From: JADHUC01 sp964617665
GTDB lineage: Bacteria; Planctomycetota; Planctomycetia; Pirellulales; Pirellulaceae
Reading direction: 5' to 3'
DNA length: 10,560 nt
NCBI GenBank assembly: GCA_964617665.1
Contig: CAZUAH010000491.1
Location: 1 to 10,560 of the forward strand
Part shown: one piece after another, positions 1 to 5,390 of the stretch
Layout of the letters: each line of letters begins with the position of its first letter
Numbering within the stretch: position 1 is the stretch's first letter
Notes under the pieces: model-generated
The model's input: only the letters and a program-made list of their open reading frames with translations
Told to the model about the DNA's origin: nothing
The model's database searches: none
Program-made: the position numbers and the translations under genes

Positions 1-1114
1 CAGTCATGGCGAGAGCCGCGGCGACGAGACTGATGGATGCTAGACCGGCAAGCCAAGCCGTAGCGTAGCGATAGCCGAACTCGTTCGTCGGTCGGCCAAG
101 CAATCGGCGAACGCGCGTCAAGAGTGCTCCGCCCGTGGCGGCCAGCCCTACGACGGGAGTGGGCGCGCGGTGCTGTTCGAGTCGCGCCAGCGCGTGAACG
201 TACGCTGTCCGATCCCCTCCGATTTCCACGGCCATATCGTCGCAGCAGTTCTCCCGTTCCTTGCGGATCTGGCTGGAGAGCCACCACATTCCGGGATGAT
301 AGAAAAGCAATGCTTCGATCACGGTTTGCGTCAGGTTCACCAAGCAGTCATGGCGACGAACATGGGCCAACTCATGAACCAGGATCAACTCGATCTCGGC
401 AGCGCTCAGGCCCGTAACGGAGGAAGCGGGCAACAACACCAGGGGCCGCAGATAGCCAACGACCGTCGGTACCTCGACCAATGCCGACTCGGCAAACCGG
501 ACGATTCGTTTCACGCCGAGCCGATTCGTTAATTGCTTTCCCGCACGCTCGAGTGTGTCTGACAGCGGCGACAGCCCGTGACGCTGTAATCGACGCACGT
601 GTATCCAGCCCCACAGTGGCCGTAGCGAAAGAAGCAGAACCCCCATGAGCCAAACCGCCGTTGCCCGCGGCAACCAGAGATTCAACGGCCGTGAGATTCC
701 CGTTGAGTCGCACTCCACTGGGGCCGATGCCGCCGAAGAAGGCACAAACTCCGATGCCGCAGGTTTGGGCGATGCGATCGGAAGCAAGGAATCGGCCGTC
801 GCAAGGTCAGCCCGTTCGACGCCGCCCGGCGGGGCCGTCGTTTCAGCGGCTCCGGCAGGCATTTGACTCACGCTCGTCGACGCCGGCGTGGAGTCGGGCG
901 ACAGCAGCGCGTAGGTTCCCGCGGGAAGGCCAAGCATCGCAAGAATCGCAAAGCAGCCAAGAAAGTACCGGGCGTCCGCCGAGCGATTTCGGAGCAAGAA
1001 CGCAGCAATCGCATAGACGGCTGCGACCAACGCGACCTGCCACAGCGAATGCACCAACGTCAGCCCCATTCTTACGGCCCAATCGGTTTCGAGAAACGCG
1101 GCGAAGGTGTTCAT
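1..1114 (-). CDS. M56/BlaR1-type membrane zinc protease, C-terminus cut by window edge
   Basis: The first 371 codons are visible and remain open at base 1. The protein has two N-terminal membrane helices (about residues 12-41 and 48-71), a Pro/Ala/Ser-rich linker, and a third helix around 150-170. Its zinc-protease core has HELAH at residues 247-251 and ERENCCDD at 286-293. A hydrophobic stretch (about 346-371) at the edge would be the fourth helix. This is the BlaR1 layout, in which the metalloprotease domain lies between helices 3 and 4 and leads to repressor inactivation after an outside signal. The start at 1114 overlaps the blaI stop as ATGA, and a purine-rich AAGGGGGTG precedes it, so the two genes are translationally coupled. 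The sensor part, if any, lies outside the window, so the ligand cannot be judged. The cut is a window artefact, not a mutation. Confidence 0.93.
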   Translation of the reverse strand, partial: MNTFAAFLETDWAVRMGLTLVHSLWQVALVAAVYAIAAFLLRNRSADARYFLGCFAILAMLGLPAGTYALLSPDSTPASTSVSQMPAGAAETTAPPGGVERADLATADSLLPIASPKPAASEFVPSSAASAPVECDSTGISRPLNLWLPRATAVWLMGVLLLSLRPLWGWIHVRRLQRHGLSPLSDTLERAGKQLTNRLGVKRIVRFAESALVEVPTVVGYLRPLVLLPASSVTGLSAAEIELILVHELAHVRRHDCLVNLTQTVIEALLFYHPGMWWLSSQIRKERENCCDDMAVEIGGDRTAYVHALARLEQHRAPTPVVGLAATGGALLTRVRRLLGRPTNEFGYRYATAWLAGLASISLVAAALAMT

Positions 1115-1500
1115 TGCTCACCCCCTTCCAGTTCATTCAGCAATTCGCGAATCTCAGCCAATTCTCCCGGCGATGCCTTCTGCGACGCGAGCGCCTGTAG
1201 CACGAGGCTCCCTGTCGAGCCGTCGTAGACTTTCTGTATCAGATCCTTGAGCATCTTCTGCTGGGTGCGTTGTTGCGTGACAGCGGGAGAAAACGTCTGC
1301 GGACGCACCGTGTCGTCGCGTCGGACGAGCCCCTTGTCGAGCATGACAGCCAGCATCTTGACCGTGGTTGAATAGTTGGTATCGCGAGTTTCAGCCAAGC
1401 GATTGTGGATTTGGCGCGCCGTCGAAGAGCCTTGTCCCCAGAGTATGCGAAGGATCTGCAGCTCGACTTCCGTTGGTTGCGACGAAGGTGGACGAGGCAT
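1111..1500 (-). CDS. blaI: BlaI/MecI-type winged-helix transcriptional repressor (module 1)
   Basis: A 129-residue protein, the usual size for BlaI/MecI/CopY repressors. The start is placed at 1500 (MPRPPSSQPTEVELQ) instead of 27 bases upstream, because AGGAAAGGGAG sits 7 bases before this ATG and family members begin just ahead of the T-x-x-E-x-x-I-L helix. Residues 9-61 form the winged helix: first helix with the ILW motif at about 19-21, recognition helix at about 42-54 (NYSTTVKML) and wing entry DKGLVRR. The C-terminal half (about 75-129) would be the dimerisation helices, which in characterised BlaI carry the cleavage site. It overlaps the blaR1-like gene by four bases. Its own promoter region contains three palindromes that are good candidates for its operators, so negative autoregulation with derepression by the partner protease is inferred. 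Confidence 0.94.
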   Translation of the reverse strand: MPRPPSSQPTEVELQILRILWGQGSSTARQIHNRLAETRDTNYSTTVKMLAVMLDKGLVRRDDTVRPQTFSPAVTQQRTQQKMLKDLIQKVYDGSTGSLVLQALASQKASPGELAEIRELLNELEGGEQ

Positions 1501-1539
1501 GAAACGACTCCCTTTCCTAAGACGCAAGGGCGAAGAATA

Positions 1540-1553
1540 GCGAATACGTTCGC
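1540..1553. promoter_or_regulatory. Operator O1, GCGAA-N4-TTCGC, at the transcription start
   Basis: A perfect dyad of GCGAA and TTCGC around TACG, centred at 1546.5. It lies just downstream of the -10 box, roughly +5 to +18 of the inferred transcript. Its arms and spacing are identical to those of the two other palindromes in this promoter, which supports it as a binding site for the dimeric BlaI encoded next door. Confidence 0.8.
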
Positions 1554-1564
1554 CACATGATGGC

Positions 1565-1592
1565 AGTATAGCGAATGAATTCGCTAAGTCAA
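1565..1592 (-). promoter_or_regulatory. Sigma-70-like promoter of the blaI-1/blaR1-1 operon
   Basis: Read on the minus strand, TTGACT (1592-1587) and TATACT (1570-1565) are separated by 16 bases. Both boxes differ from consensus at one position. Transcription would start near 1558, about 58 bases before the blaI ATG. The spacer between the boxes is almost entirely an operator palindrome, so repressor binding there should block RNA polymerase directly. Confidence 0.75.
1570..1585. promoter_or_regulatory. Operator O2, AGCGAA-N4-TTCGCT, between -35 and -10
   Basis: A dyad with six-base arms around TGAA, centred at 1577.5. It fills the spacer between the -35 and -10 boxes and shares its first base with the -10 box. 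Its centre is exactly 31 bases from O1 and 31 bases from O3. Confidence 0.82.
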
Positions 1593-1601
1593 CGAAAGAA
1601 A

Positions 1602-1615
1602 GCGAAGGAATTCGC
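1602..1615. promoter_or_regulatory. Operator O3, GCGAA-N4-TTCGC, upstream of -35
   Basis: A perfect dyad of GCGAA and TTCGC around GGAA, centred at 1608.5, starting 10 bases upstream of the -35 box in the direction of transcription. With O1 and O2 it makes a regular ladder of 31-base steps, about three helical turns each, so all three sites face the same side of the DNA. This fits side-by-side or cooperative repressor binding. Confidence 0.8.
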
Positions 1616-1758
1616 CATTTTCTATCGGGGCTACTGGGCTACCATGATAGGCTTGGTACACGAGTCCGTGACGTGACAGTGCGAAGCCCAACAGCCATCA
1701 TGCGTGATGCGCCGACGGGCCCTGATTCCGTTGACAGCATGCGGCCGGCGTTCGCGGA

Positions 1759-3696
1759 TCATTTCGGCATGAGATGGATCTCCACCACGTCCTTCGACCA
1801 GTCGATGCGCGCCTTTTCGGCTTCGAGGGTGAAGCCGTCGGTTTCGATCTTCACGCCCAGGTGCGTCCCCGCTTCTTCCTTCTCGGACTCGATCTTCATA
1901 TCGCTTTCGTCCGGGGCGGGATCGGGATCGAACCACTCGAGGTAGCTGGATTCGAAGATTACTGGAGTGTCACCGGATTCAAGAACTAGCCCTTCCTTTT
2001 CGAAACGGCGGATTCCGCCAGCCCACACTGTGCGGCGGCGCGGGATCCCTTTCCGTGCTTGGACCAGTTGACTGAGTACGCCCATGAGCGTTTCTCCCTC
2101 TTCTTCTCTCGCTTTCCCTCTCTTTTCGGCGAGTTCCTCTTCCAGCGATGCAGGGACGTGATAGACCGGACCCTCGGGTTTCCACTTGAATCCCCCTAGT
2201 TTGCCATGGTGAATTCGGTAGCACCGTCCCGGCGCGTCGATATAGCCGCGAATCAGATCCAGACGTTCATCAACCAACTTCTTCTGCTCCGCTTGCAGAT
2301 CATCGTACTCGAATCGGTTCTTCGCCTCCGCCAGAAACTTCCTCTTCGCTTCCTCTTCCAAGGGGAATTGCTTTTCGAGCAAGCCAAACTGGGTCATCCC
2401 CTTTTCGCGCAACTCTTTTTTCCATCCCGGCCGGACACGGTCAAGAACGAGACACTGGGCCATCCCAAGATGGTACATCGAGTGAAAGTACGTGATCGGC
2501 TGGCCCTCCGGCGGAATGACCCTGGAGATCATGCGATCACACTCTTCCTTTGCGTTGGGGAGGCCTTGGTACTGCGCGTCCTTGCCCTGGTTCTTCGGTT
2601 CTATGCCACCTTTTTTGGCAAGGAGTTGATACATACGAGCCTGTGTGTAGGTCGCAGTGCCCTCGCTGTATTCCTGTTCTCCCTCCAAAATCACAAGATT
2701 CGCGGGCATGTCTTTTCGCCGATCATGGCGCACGGCGACGAACATCTTCGCGAGCTCTCCGGCCTTCGTGTCACACGGCTCGTCCAACGCGGCTTTCAGT
2801 ATCCGGCTCTCAAGCCCAATCATGGCCGAGTACATCGGGTCGTCTCCGGGAATCTCGCCGTAGGCTCCAACCGCCCGTTGTCTGTAGCCCTTCTGAAAGC
2901 AATGGAAACACTCGTGAAGCAACAGCGAAAGGTAGCGTTCCGTCTCCCCATCTTCCTTCAGCGTGGACACGTAAGCAGCGTGTCTGCCGCCGATCTTGAC
3001 CGCCCATCCTCCTCCGCGTGGTCCGTAGCGGGTGACGCCATCGCGGATCATCACCGGTTGGCCATGCAGCTTGAAGTCCTTGAAGGGCCGAAACTCCTTC
3101 GGCGGGTCCGGGTGGCCGACCAGCAGTTCTTCCTTGTCGTCGTTGTTGATCGCCACGGCAGTCTTCCGGGTGTCGAAGCCGGGCCAGATTTCGTCTCCGA
3201 ATGTATCGGTAATGTGGTGGAGTTCCCGAATCCGAGTGACGTCGATTTCGCCGAGCCGTCTTTCTGGCTTGCCCGTTCCCGCTGCATCTTGGCCGCTCGC
3301 CGCGCCGCAAAAGGGCACGACAGCGAGGGCAAGACACAACCGTCGTTGCCGAGAGAATACTGAGGAGAGAATCGCAATGGCCTTAGTCATTTGTCCACGA
3401 GTCCATCTATTCGGATTCCGGGTGCCAGTCGAGACCGCGCTCGCCGTCCTCCAATCCAGCGTGCCTGCGGCAAACTTGCGGTTGATCGTCGCGTAGGCGG
3501 CTTCAGGAGAGGAGAAATCGTCCTTCGCCGGGAAGTCCGATACCTTCTTGTCGACACGATATATCTCGATTTCCTCTTCCGCCGCCGCACCCAGAGCTAA
3601 TGGGCCGAGCCCATGCACGGCCAGCGCTGCCATCAGCACGGCCAGTAGAACGCGGCTCTTGCGAATGTGCGGTGCCGCAGCAACATTGGTGAGCAT
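1759..3696 (-). CDS. Secreted HExxH metallopeptidase-like protein with a fused foreign leader
   Basis: An open frame of 645 codons from the ATG at 3696, which has GGGAG seven bases upstream. The body begins at an internal ATG at 3390 (543 residues) and has its own signal peptide: RQRR, hydrophobic LCLALAVVPFCGAASG, likely cleavage before QD. Numbered from 3390, HECFH occupies 159-163 and EYSEGTATY follows with E243. This is the gluzincin pattern in which HExxH plus a distant Glu bind zinc. A charged, likely helical stretch follows (about 365-415), then a C-terminal beta-rich tail rich in Asp and Glu. I do not recognise a named family, and the substrate is unknown. The 3390 ATG has only a weak ribosome site, and in another frame a TGA overlaps it as ATGA. 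Either start could be used; the 3390 start gives a normal secreted protein, the 3696 start a chimera with an internal hydrophobic helix. Confidence 0.68.
   Translation of the reverse strand: MLTNVAAAPHIRKSRVLLAVLMAALAVHGLGPLALGAAAEEEIEIYRVDKKVSDFPAKDDFSSPEAAYATINRKFAAGTLDWRTASAVSTGTRNPNRWTRGQMTKAIAILSSVFSRQRRLCLALAVVPFCGAASGQDAAGTGKPERRLGEIDVTRIRELHHITDTFGDEIWPGFDTRKTAVAINNDDKEELLVGHPDPPKEFRPFKDFKLHGQPVMIRDGVTRYGPRGGGWAVKIGGRHAAYVSTLKEDGETERYLSLLLHECFHCFQKGYRQRAVGAYGEIPGDDPMYSAMIGLESRILKAALDEPCDTKAGELAKMFVAVRHDRRKDMPANLVILEGEQEYSEGTATYTQARMYQLLAKKGGIEPKNQGKDAQYQGLPNAKEECDRMISRVIPPEGQPITYFHSMYHLGMAQCLVLDRVRPGWKKELREKGMTQFGLLEKQFPLEEEAKRKFLAEAKNRFEYDDLQAEQKKLVDERLDLIRGYIDAPGRCYRIHHGKLGGFKWKPEGPVYHVPASLEEELAEKRGKAREEEGETLMGVLSQLVQARKGIPRRRTVWAGGIRRFEKEGLVLESGDTPVIFESSYLEWFDPDPAPDESDMKIESEKEEAGTHLGVKIETDGFTLEAEKARIDWSKDVVEIHLMPK
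3391..3696 (-). other. N-terminal fragment of a separate secreted protein family, in frame with the peptidase gene
   Basis: The first 102 codons of the long frame look like the start of an unrelated secreted protein. They encode a basic n-region (HIRKSR), a long hydrophobic core (VLLAVLMAALAVHGLGPLAL), an Ala-rich cleavage area, and then EIYRVDKKVSDFP followed by SPEAAYATINRKFAAG. From memory, planctomycete secreted proteins often carry this kind of V-x-K-x-V-x-D-F-P / S-T-P-E-A-A-Y-A-x-I-N-R opening as the start of a much longer domain. Here the resemblance ends near the LDW at about 3470-3460, and the next ~20 residues look like non-coding sequence read through. It therefore looks like a truncated gene whose promoter, ribosome site and signal peptide now lead into the peptidase gene. 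A genuine two-part protein is the alternative. Confidence 0.5.
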
Positions 3697-3784
3697 GATC
3701 ATTCTCCCGACGTGCAAGAAACCCGACCAGACTTGCGCCAGACAAGCAAGGCTAGAGCCAGCACTATCCAGACCGATTTGCCGC

Positions 3785-3812
3785 ATTATGTTTTCCGGCG
3801 TGGATTTATCAA
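3785..3812 (-). promoter_or_regulatory. Candidate promoter for the secreted peptidase-like gene
   Basis: On the minus strand, TTGATA (3812-3807) and CATAAT (3790-3785) are 16 bases apart, one mismatch from consensus in each box. The start would be near 3778, about 80 bases before the ATG at 3696. No GCGAA or CGCCAA dyad is visible nearby, so direct control by either BlaI-type repressor is not supported here. Confidence 0.5.
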
Positions 3813-3908
3813 GATGGGCACGTCGGATGCGACGGATGGTACAATTCAATTTGGTGTTCTTGAAATGCCGGACGAGTTGATACGAACTGCGACACGAATC
3901 TACCGCCG

Positions 3909-3917
3909 TGATAGAAT
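3909..3917 (+). promoter_or_regulatory. Candidate extended -10 element for the membrane protein gene
   Basis: TGATAGAAT has the TGN extension plus a TAGAAT -10 box, ending 48 bases before the ATG at 3966. No convincing -35 box lies at the right distance; TTGATA at 3877-3882 is too far upstream. The call rests on the extended -10 alone. Confidence 0.35.
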
Positions 3918-3965
3918 ACGGGCGGGGAACGAACCGGCGTTTCACTTTTGGAAGGTCTAGAGGTT

Positions 3966-4886
3966 ATGACCTCGCGAAGCTCCTCGGCCTATGGACTGCG
4001 AAGTCCATGTTTCATCATCTTGGCCTCGATGCTGCTCGGGTTTGCCTCAGGTACGGCGTGGTTTGCTGCCTTGATGCCAGTCGGAGTGACCGGTGCGGTC
4101 GGCTACGATCTGAGCCGTTATGGGTTTTCCGCTGGAATTCTGGCAGTGCTTGCGAGCCTCCTCTATCGGCCGTGGCGCGGATGGCGGTTCTGTGTGTCCA
4201 TTGCTGGGTTTGTGCTGGGGATTCTGCCGTGGCTCCTTTGCGTGCCGATCTCGGTTCTGGCAGGGGGGCTCGTGATGTATGTTGCCATACTGTTTGGCGC
4301 CCCGCTTGCCGTTGTTGCGGTCTTGAGCGTCGCCCTTTGTCTGGGGTCGCGTGCGGGCGATCGCAACGATCCTGCCAAGGTTCCGCGCCGGTTTGGGGTG
4401 GGAACTCTGTTGATCGTCGTGCTATCCGTATCGTTGCTGTTCGCCGCTGCAAGGTGGCTAGACCTGCCCCCGCCCCTGACCATTTTTGCCGCCAGTTTCC
4501 TGGCTGTCATTGGAGCCCTGCAGATGCTCATGAACAAGGTTCCGCGCGCCGTGTCGGTGGCGGCGGGTGCCATCATCCTGCCTCTGACTCTGGTCGCTAC
4601 TTGGTCGGCCTCTGGCGCGAATACACATCCACTCTTCCGTACGTTGGTAACAACACCCGCAGACATCGTCTTCGGTCTAGCCCATCTCGCCGCCGTTGGC
4701 GCCGTATGCGGTTACGTGGGTGGCGTGCTGGCGGCGGGTCTCTTCCTCGTCATCGACGCGGTTGGTATGCAACCGCTACGCGCACGGTCTTCCAAGGAAA
4801 CTCATCTCCAATCCGCGTCCGCCCTGGGCCCCGCCGCTACGGAGAGTGTTCGCCGAAGTACCCCGGGAGAATCTGAGTGGGAATAA
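3966..4886 (+). CDS. Polytopic integral membrane protein of unknown function
   Basis: A 306-residue, strongly hydrophobic protein. The ATG at 3966 is preferred over the in-frame TTG at 3948 because AGAGG and GGAAGG stand just upstream. About seven or eight membrane helices can be seen. They include FIILASMLLGFASGTAWFAA near the N-terminus, FSAGILAVLASLLY, FVLGILPWLLCVPISVL, VAILFGAPLAVVAVLSVALC, a segment starting FGVGTLL at 143-149, and GAIILPLTLVATW. The C-terminal ~35 residues are polar and probably cytoplasmic. Basic PRRFGVGTLLIVVLSVSLLF resembles a recurring planctomycete membrane segment (R-F-S-I-R-T-L-L type), by memory only. No catalytic or transport motif is recognised. It ends one base before the first operator of the following repressor gene, so it is the immediate upstream neighbour of module 2, but it appears to have its own start signals. 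Confidence 0.8.
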   Translation: MTSRSSSAYGLRSPCFIILASMLLGFASGTAWFAALMPVGVTGAVGYDLSRYGFSAGILAVLASLLYRPWRGWRFCVSIAGFVLGILPWLLCVPISVLAGGLVMYVAILFGAPLAVVAVLSVALCLGSRAGDRNDPAKVPRRFGVGTLLIVVLSVSLLFAAARWLDLPPPLTIFAASFLAVIGALQMLMNKVPRAVSVAAGAIILPLTLVATWSASGANTHPLFRTLVTTPADIVFGLAHLAAVGAVCGYVGGVLAAGLFLVIDAVGMQPLRARSSKETHLQSASALGPAATESVRRSTPGESEWE

Positions 4887-4887
4887 A

Positions 4888-4903
4888 CGCCAAAAAATTG
4901 GCG
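4888..4903. promoter_or_regulatory. Operator A of module 2, CGCCAA-N4-TTGGCG
   Basis: A perfect dyad with six-base arms around AAAA, centred at 4895.5, starting one base after the membrane-protein stop codon. It has the same architecture as the module 1 operators (arms separated by four bases, AA and TT facing inward), but C replaces G in the third base of the GCxAA half-site. Confidence 0.75.
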
Positions 4904-4920
4904 AATGCCTCTTGGCCCGA

Positions 4921-4953
4921 TTGAACGTAACGCTAAAATATTGGCGTTACAAT
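4921..4953 (+). promoter_or_regulatory. Candidate promoter of the blaI-2/blaR1-2 operon
   Basis: TTGAAC (4921-4926) and TACAAT (4948-4953) flank operator B, mirroring the layout at module 1. However, the spacing is 21 bases, longer than normal for sigma-70. TAAAAT (4934-4939) inside operator B is another possible -10, paired with TTGGCC (4912-4917) at 16 bases. The promoter surely lies in this stretch, because it precedes the repressor by 50-80 bases, but the exact boxes are uncertain. Confidence 0.4.
4931..4946. promoter_or_regulatory. Operator B of module 2, CGCTAA-N4-TTGGCG
   Basis: A dyad with one mismatched pair (T opposite G) around AATA, centred at 4938.5. It lies 43 bases from operator A, close to four helical turns. 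A wider palindrome, GTAACGC with GCGTTAC (4927-4933 and 4944-4950), encloses it. It lies between the candidate promoter boxes of blaI-2, as O2 does in module 1. Confidence 0.7.
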
Positions 4954-5004
4954 CGGTCTTCCCGTGTACTACTCAGCCTCGTCTGTGCAACAGTGCAAGC
5001 TGCC

Positions 5005-5388
5005 ATGGTCGACTCGTCTCAACTCAGTCGCCGGGAACGGCAAATCATAGATGTTATCTACCTACGAAAGGAGGCGTCGGTCCTGCAGATCCAAGAGGGA
5101 CTGCCTGACGCACCTTCTGCAACGGCCATTCGTACGTTGCTGCGTATTCTTGAAGAAAAAGGCCATGTCCGCAGGCGCAAGGAGGGGCGAGAGTTCTTCT
5201 ACCAACCTACGCAGCCAAAGAAGAAGGCGGGTTTTCACGCACTTCAACACGTGCTGGAGACCTTCTACGAAGGCTCTATCGAAGGTGCTTTGGCCGCGCA
5301 CCTGACGGGCAGCAAGAACGGTTTGTCTGACGATGAAGTCCACCGGTTGATGCGACTGATTGGCGATGCACGGAAGAAGGAGGACTAG
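5005..5388 (+). CDS. blaI: BlaI/MecI-type winged-helix transcriptional repressor (module 2)
   Basis: A 127-residue protein of normal family length. The ATG at 5005 is chosen because MVDSSQLSRRERQIIDVIY begins exactly where BlaI homologues begin. The frame is open much further upstream, but there it would run antisense-like through the operators and the membrane-protein gene. No clear ribosome site precedes the ATG; an in-frame GTG at 4993 is an alternative. Residues 7-60 form the winged helix, with a recognition helix at about 38-49 (SATAIRTLLRIL) and wing EEKGHVRRRKEGREFFY. Residues 78-127 form the dimerisation region with FYEGS. It shares only the family pattern with the module 1 repressor: the recognition helices differ at S44/A39, T46/A41 and K48/R43. 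It stops two bases before the next gene, whose ribosome site lies inside this reading frame. Confidence 0.93.
   Translation: MVDSSQLSRRERQIIDVIYLRKEASVLQIQEGLPDAPSATAIRTLLRILEEKGHVRRRKEGREFFYQPTQPKKKAGFHALQHVLETFYEGSIEGALAAHLTGSKNGLSDDEVHRLMRLIGDARKKED
5377..5383 (+). promoter_or_regulatory. Strong ribosome binding site of blaR1-2
   Basis: AAGGAGG sits seven bases before the ATG at 5391 and within the last codons of the repressor gene. This is a full Shine-Dalgarno match. It fixes the start of the large downstream protein and implies co-translation with the repressor. Confidence 0.85.
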
Positions 5389-5390
5389 AC

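Noticed and set aside
1622..1650. CTATC/GATAG inverted repeat with a GGGCTAC direct repeat between the peptidase gene and blaI-1
   Set aside because: The five-base arms are too short, and no T-run follows in the direction of either gene, so no terminator or operator can be supported. Nothing else was seen in 1616-1758.
2206..3363. Long plus-strand open frame of 385 codons opposite the secreted peptidase-like gene
   Set aside because: It is the antisense shadow of a gene with clear signal peptide and HExxH motifs. Its own translation has no domain pattern, no ribosome site and a Leu/Arg-rich composition typical of reverse-strand reading in GC-rich DNA.
3908..4876. Plus-strand open frame of 322 codons overlapping the membrane protein
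   Set aside because: The competing frame gives regular membrane helices and ends cleanly before the operator, while this one is Arg/Cys/Trp-rich and disordered-looking.
4696..5004. Upstream extension of the second repressor reading frame
   Set aside because: It would pass through the membrane-protein gene and both operators and add about 100 residues absent from BlaI proteins. The ATG at 5005 fits the family start.
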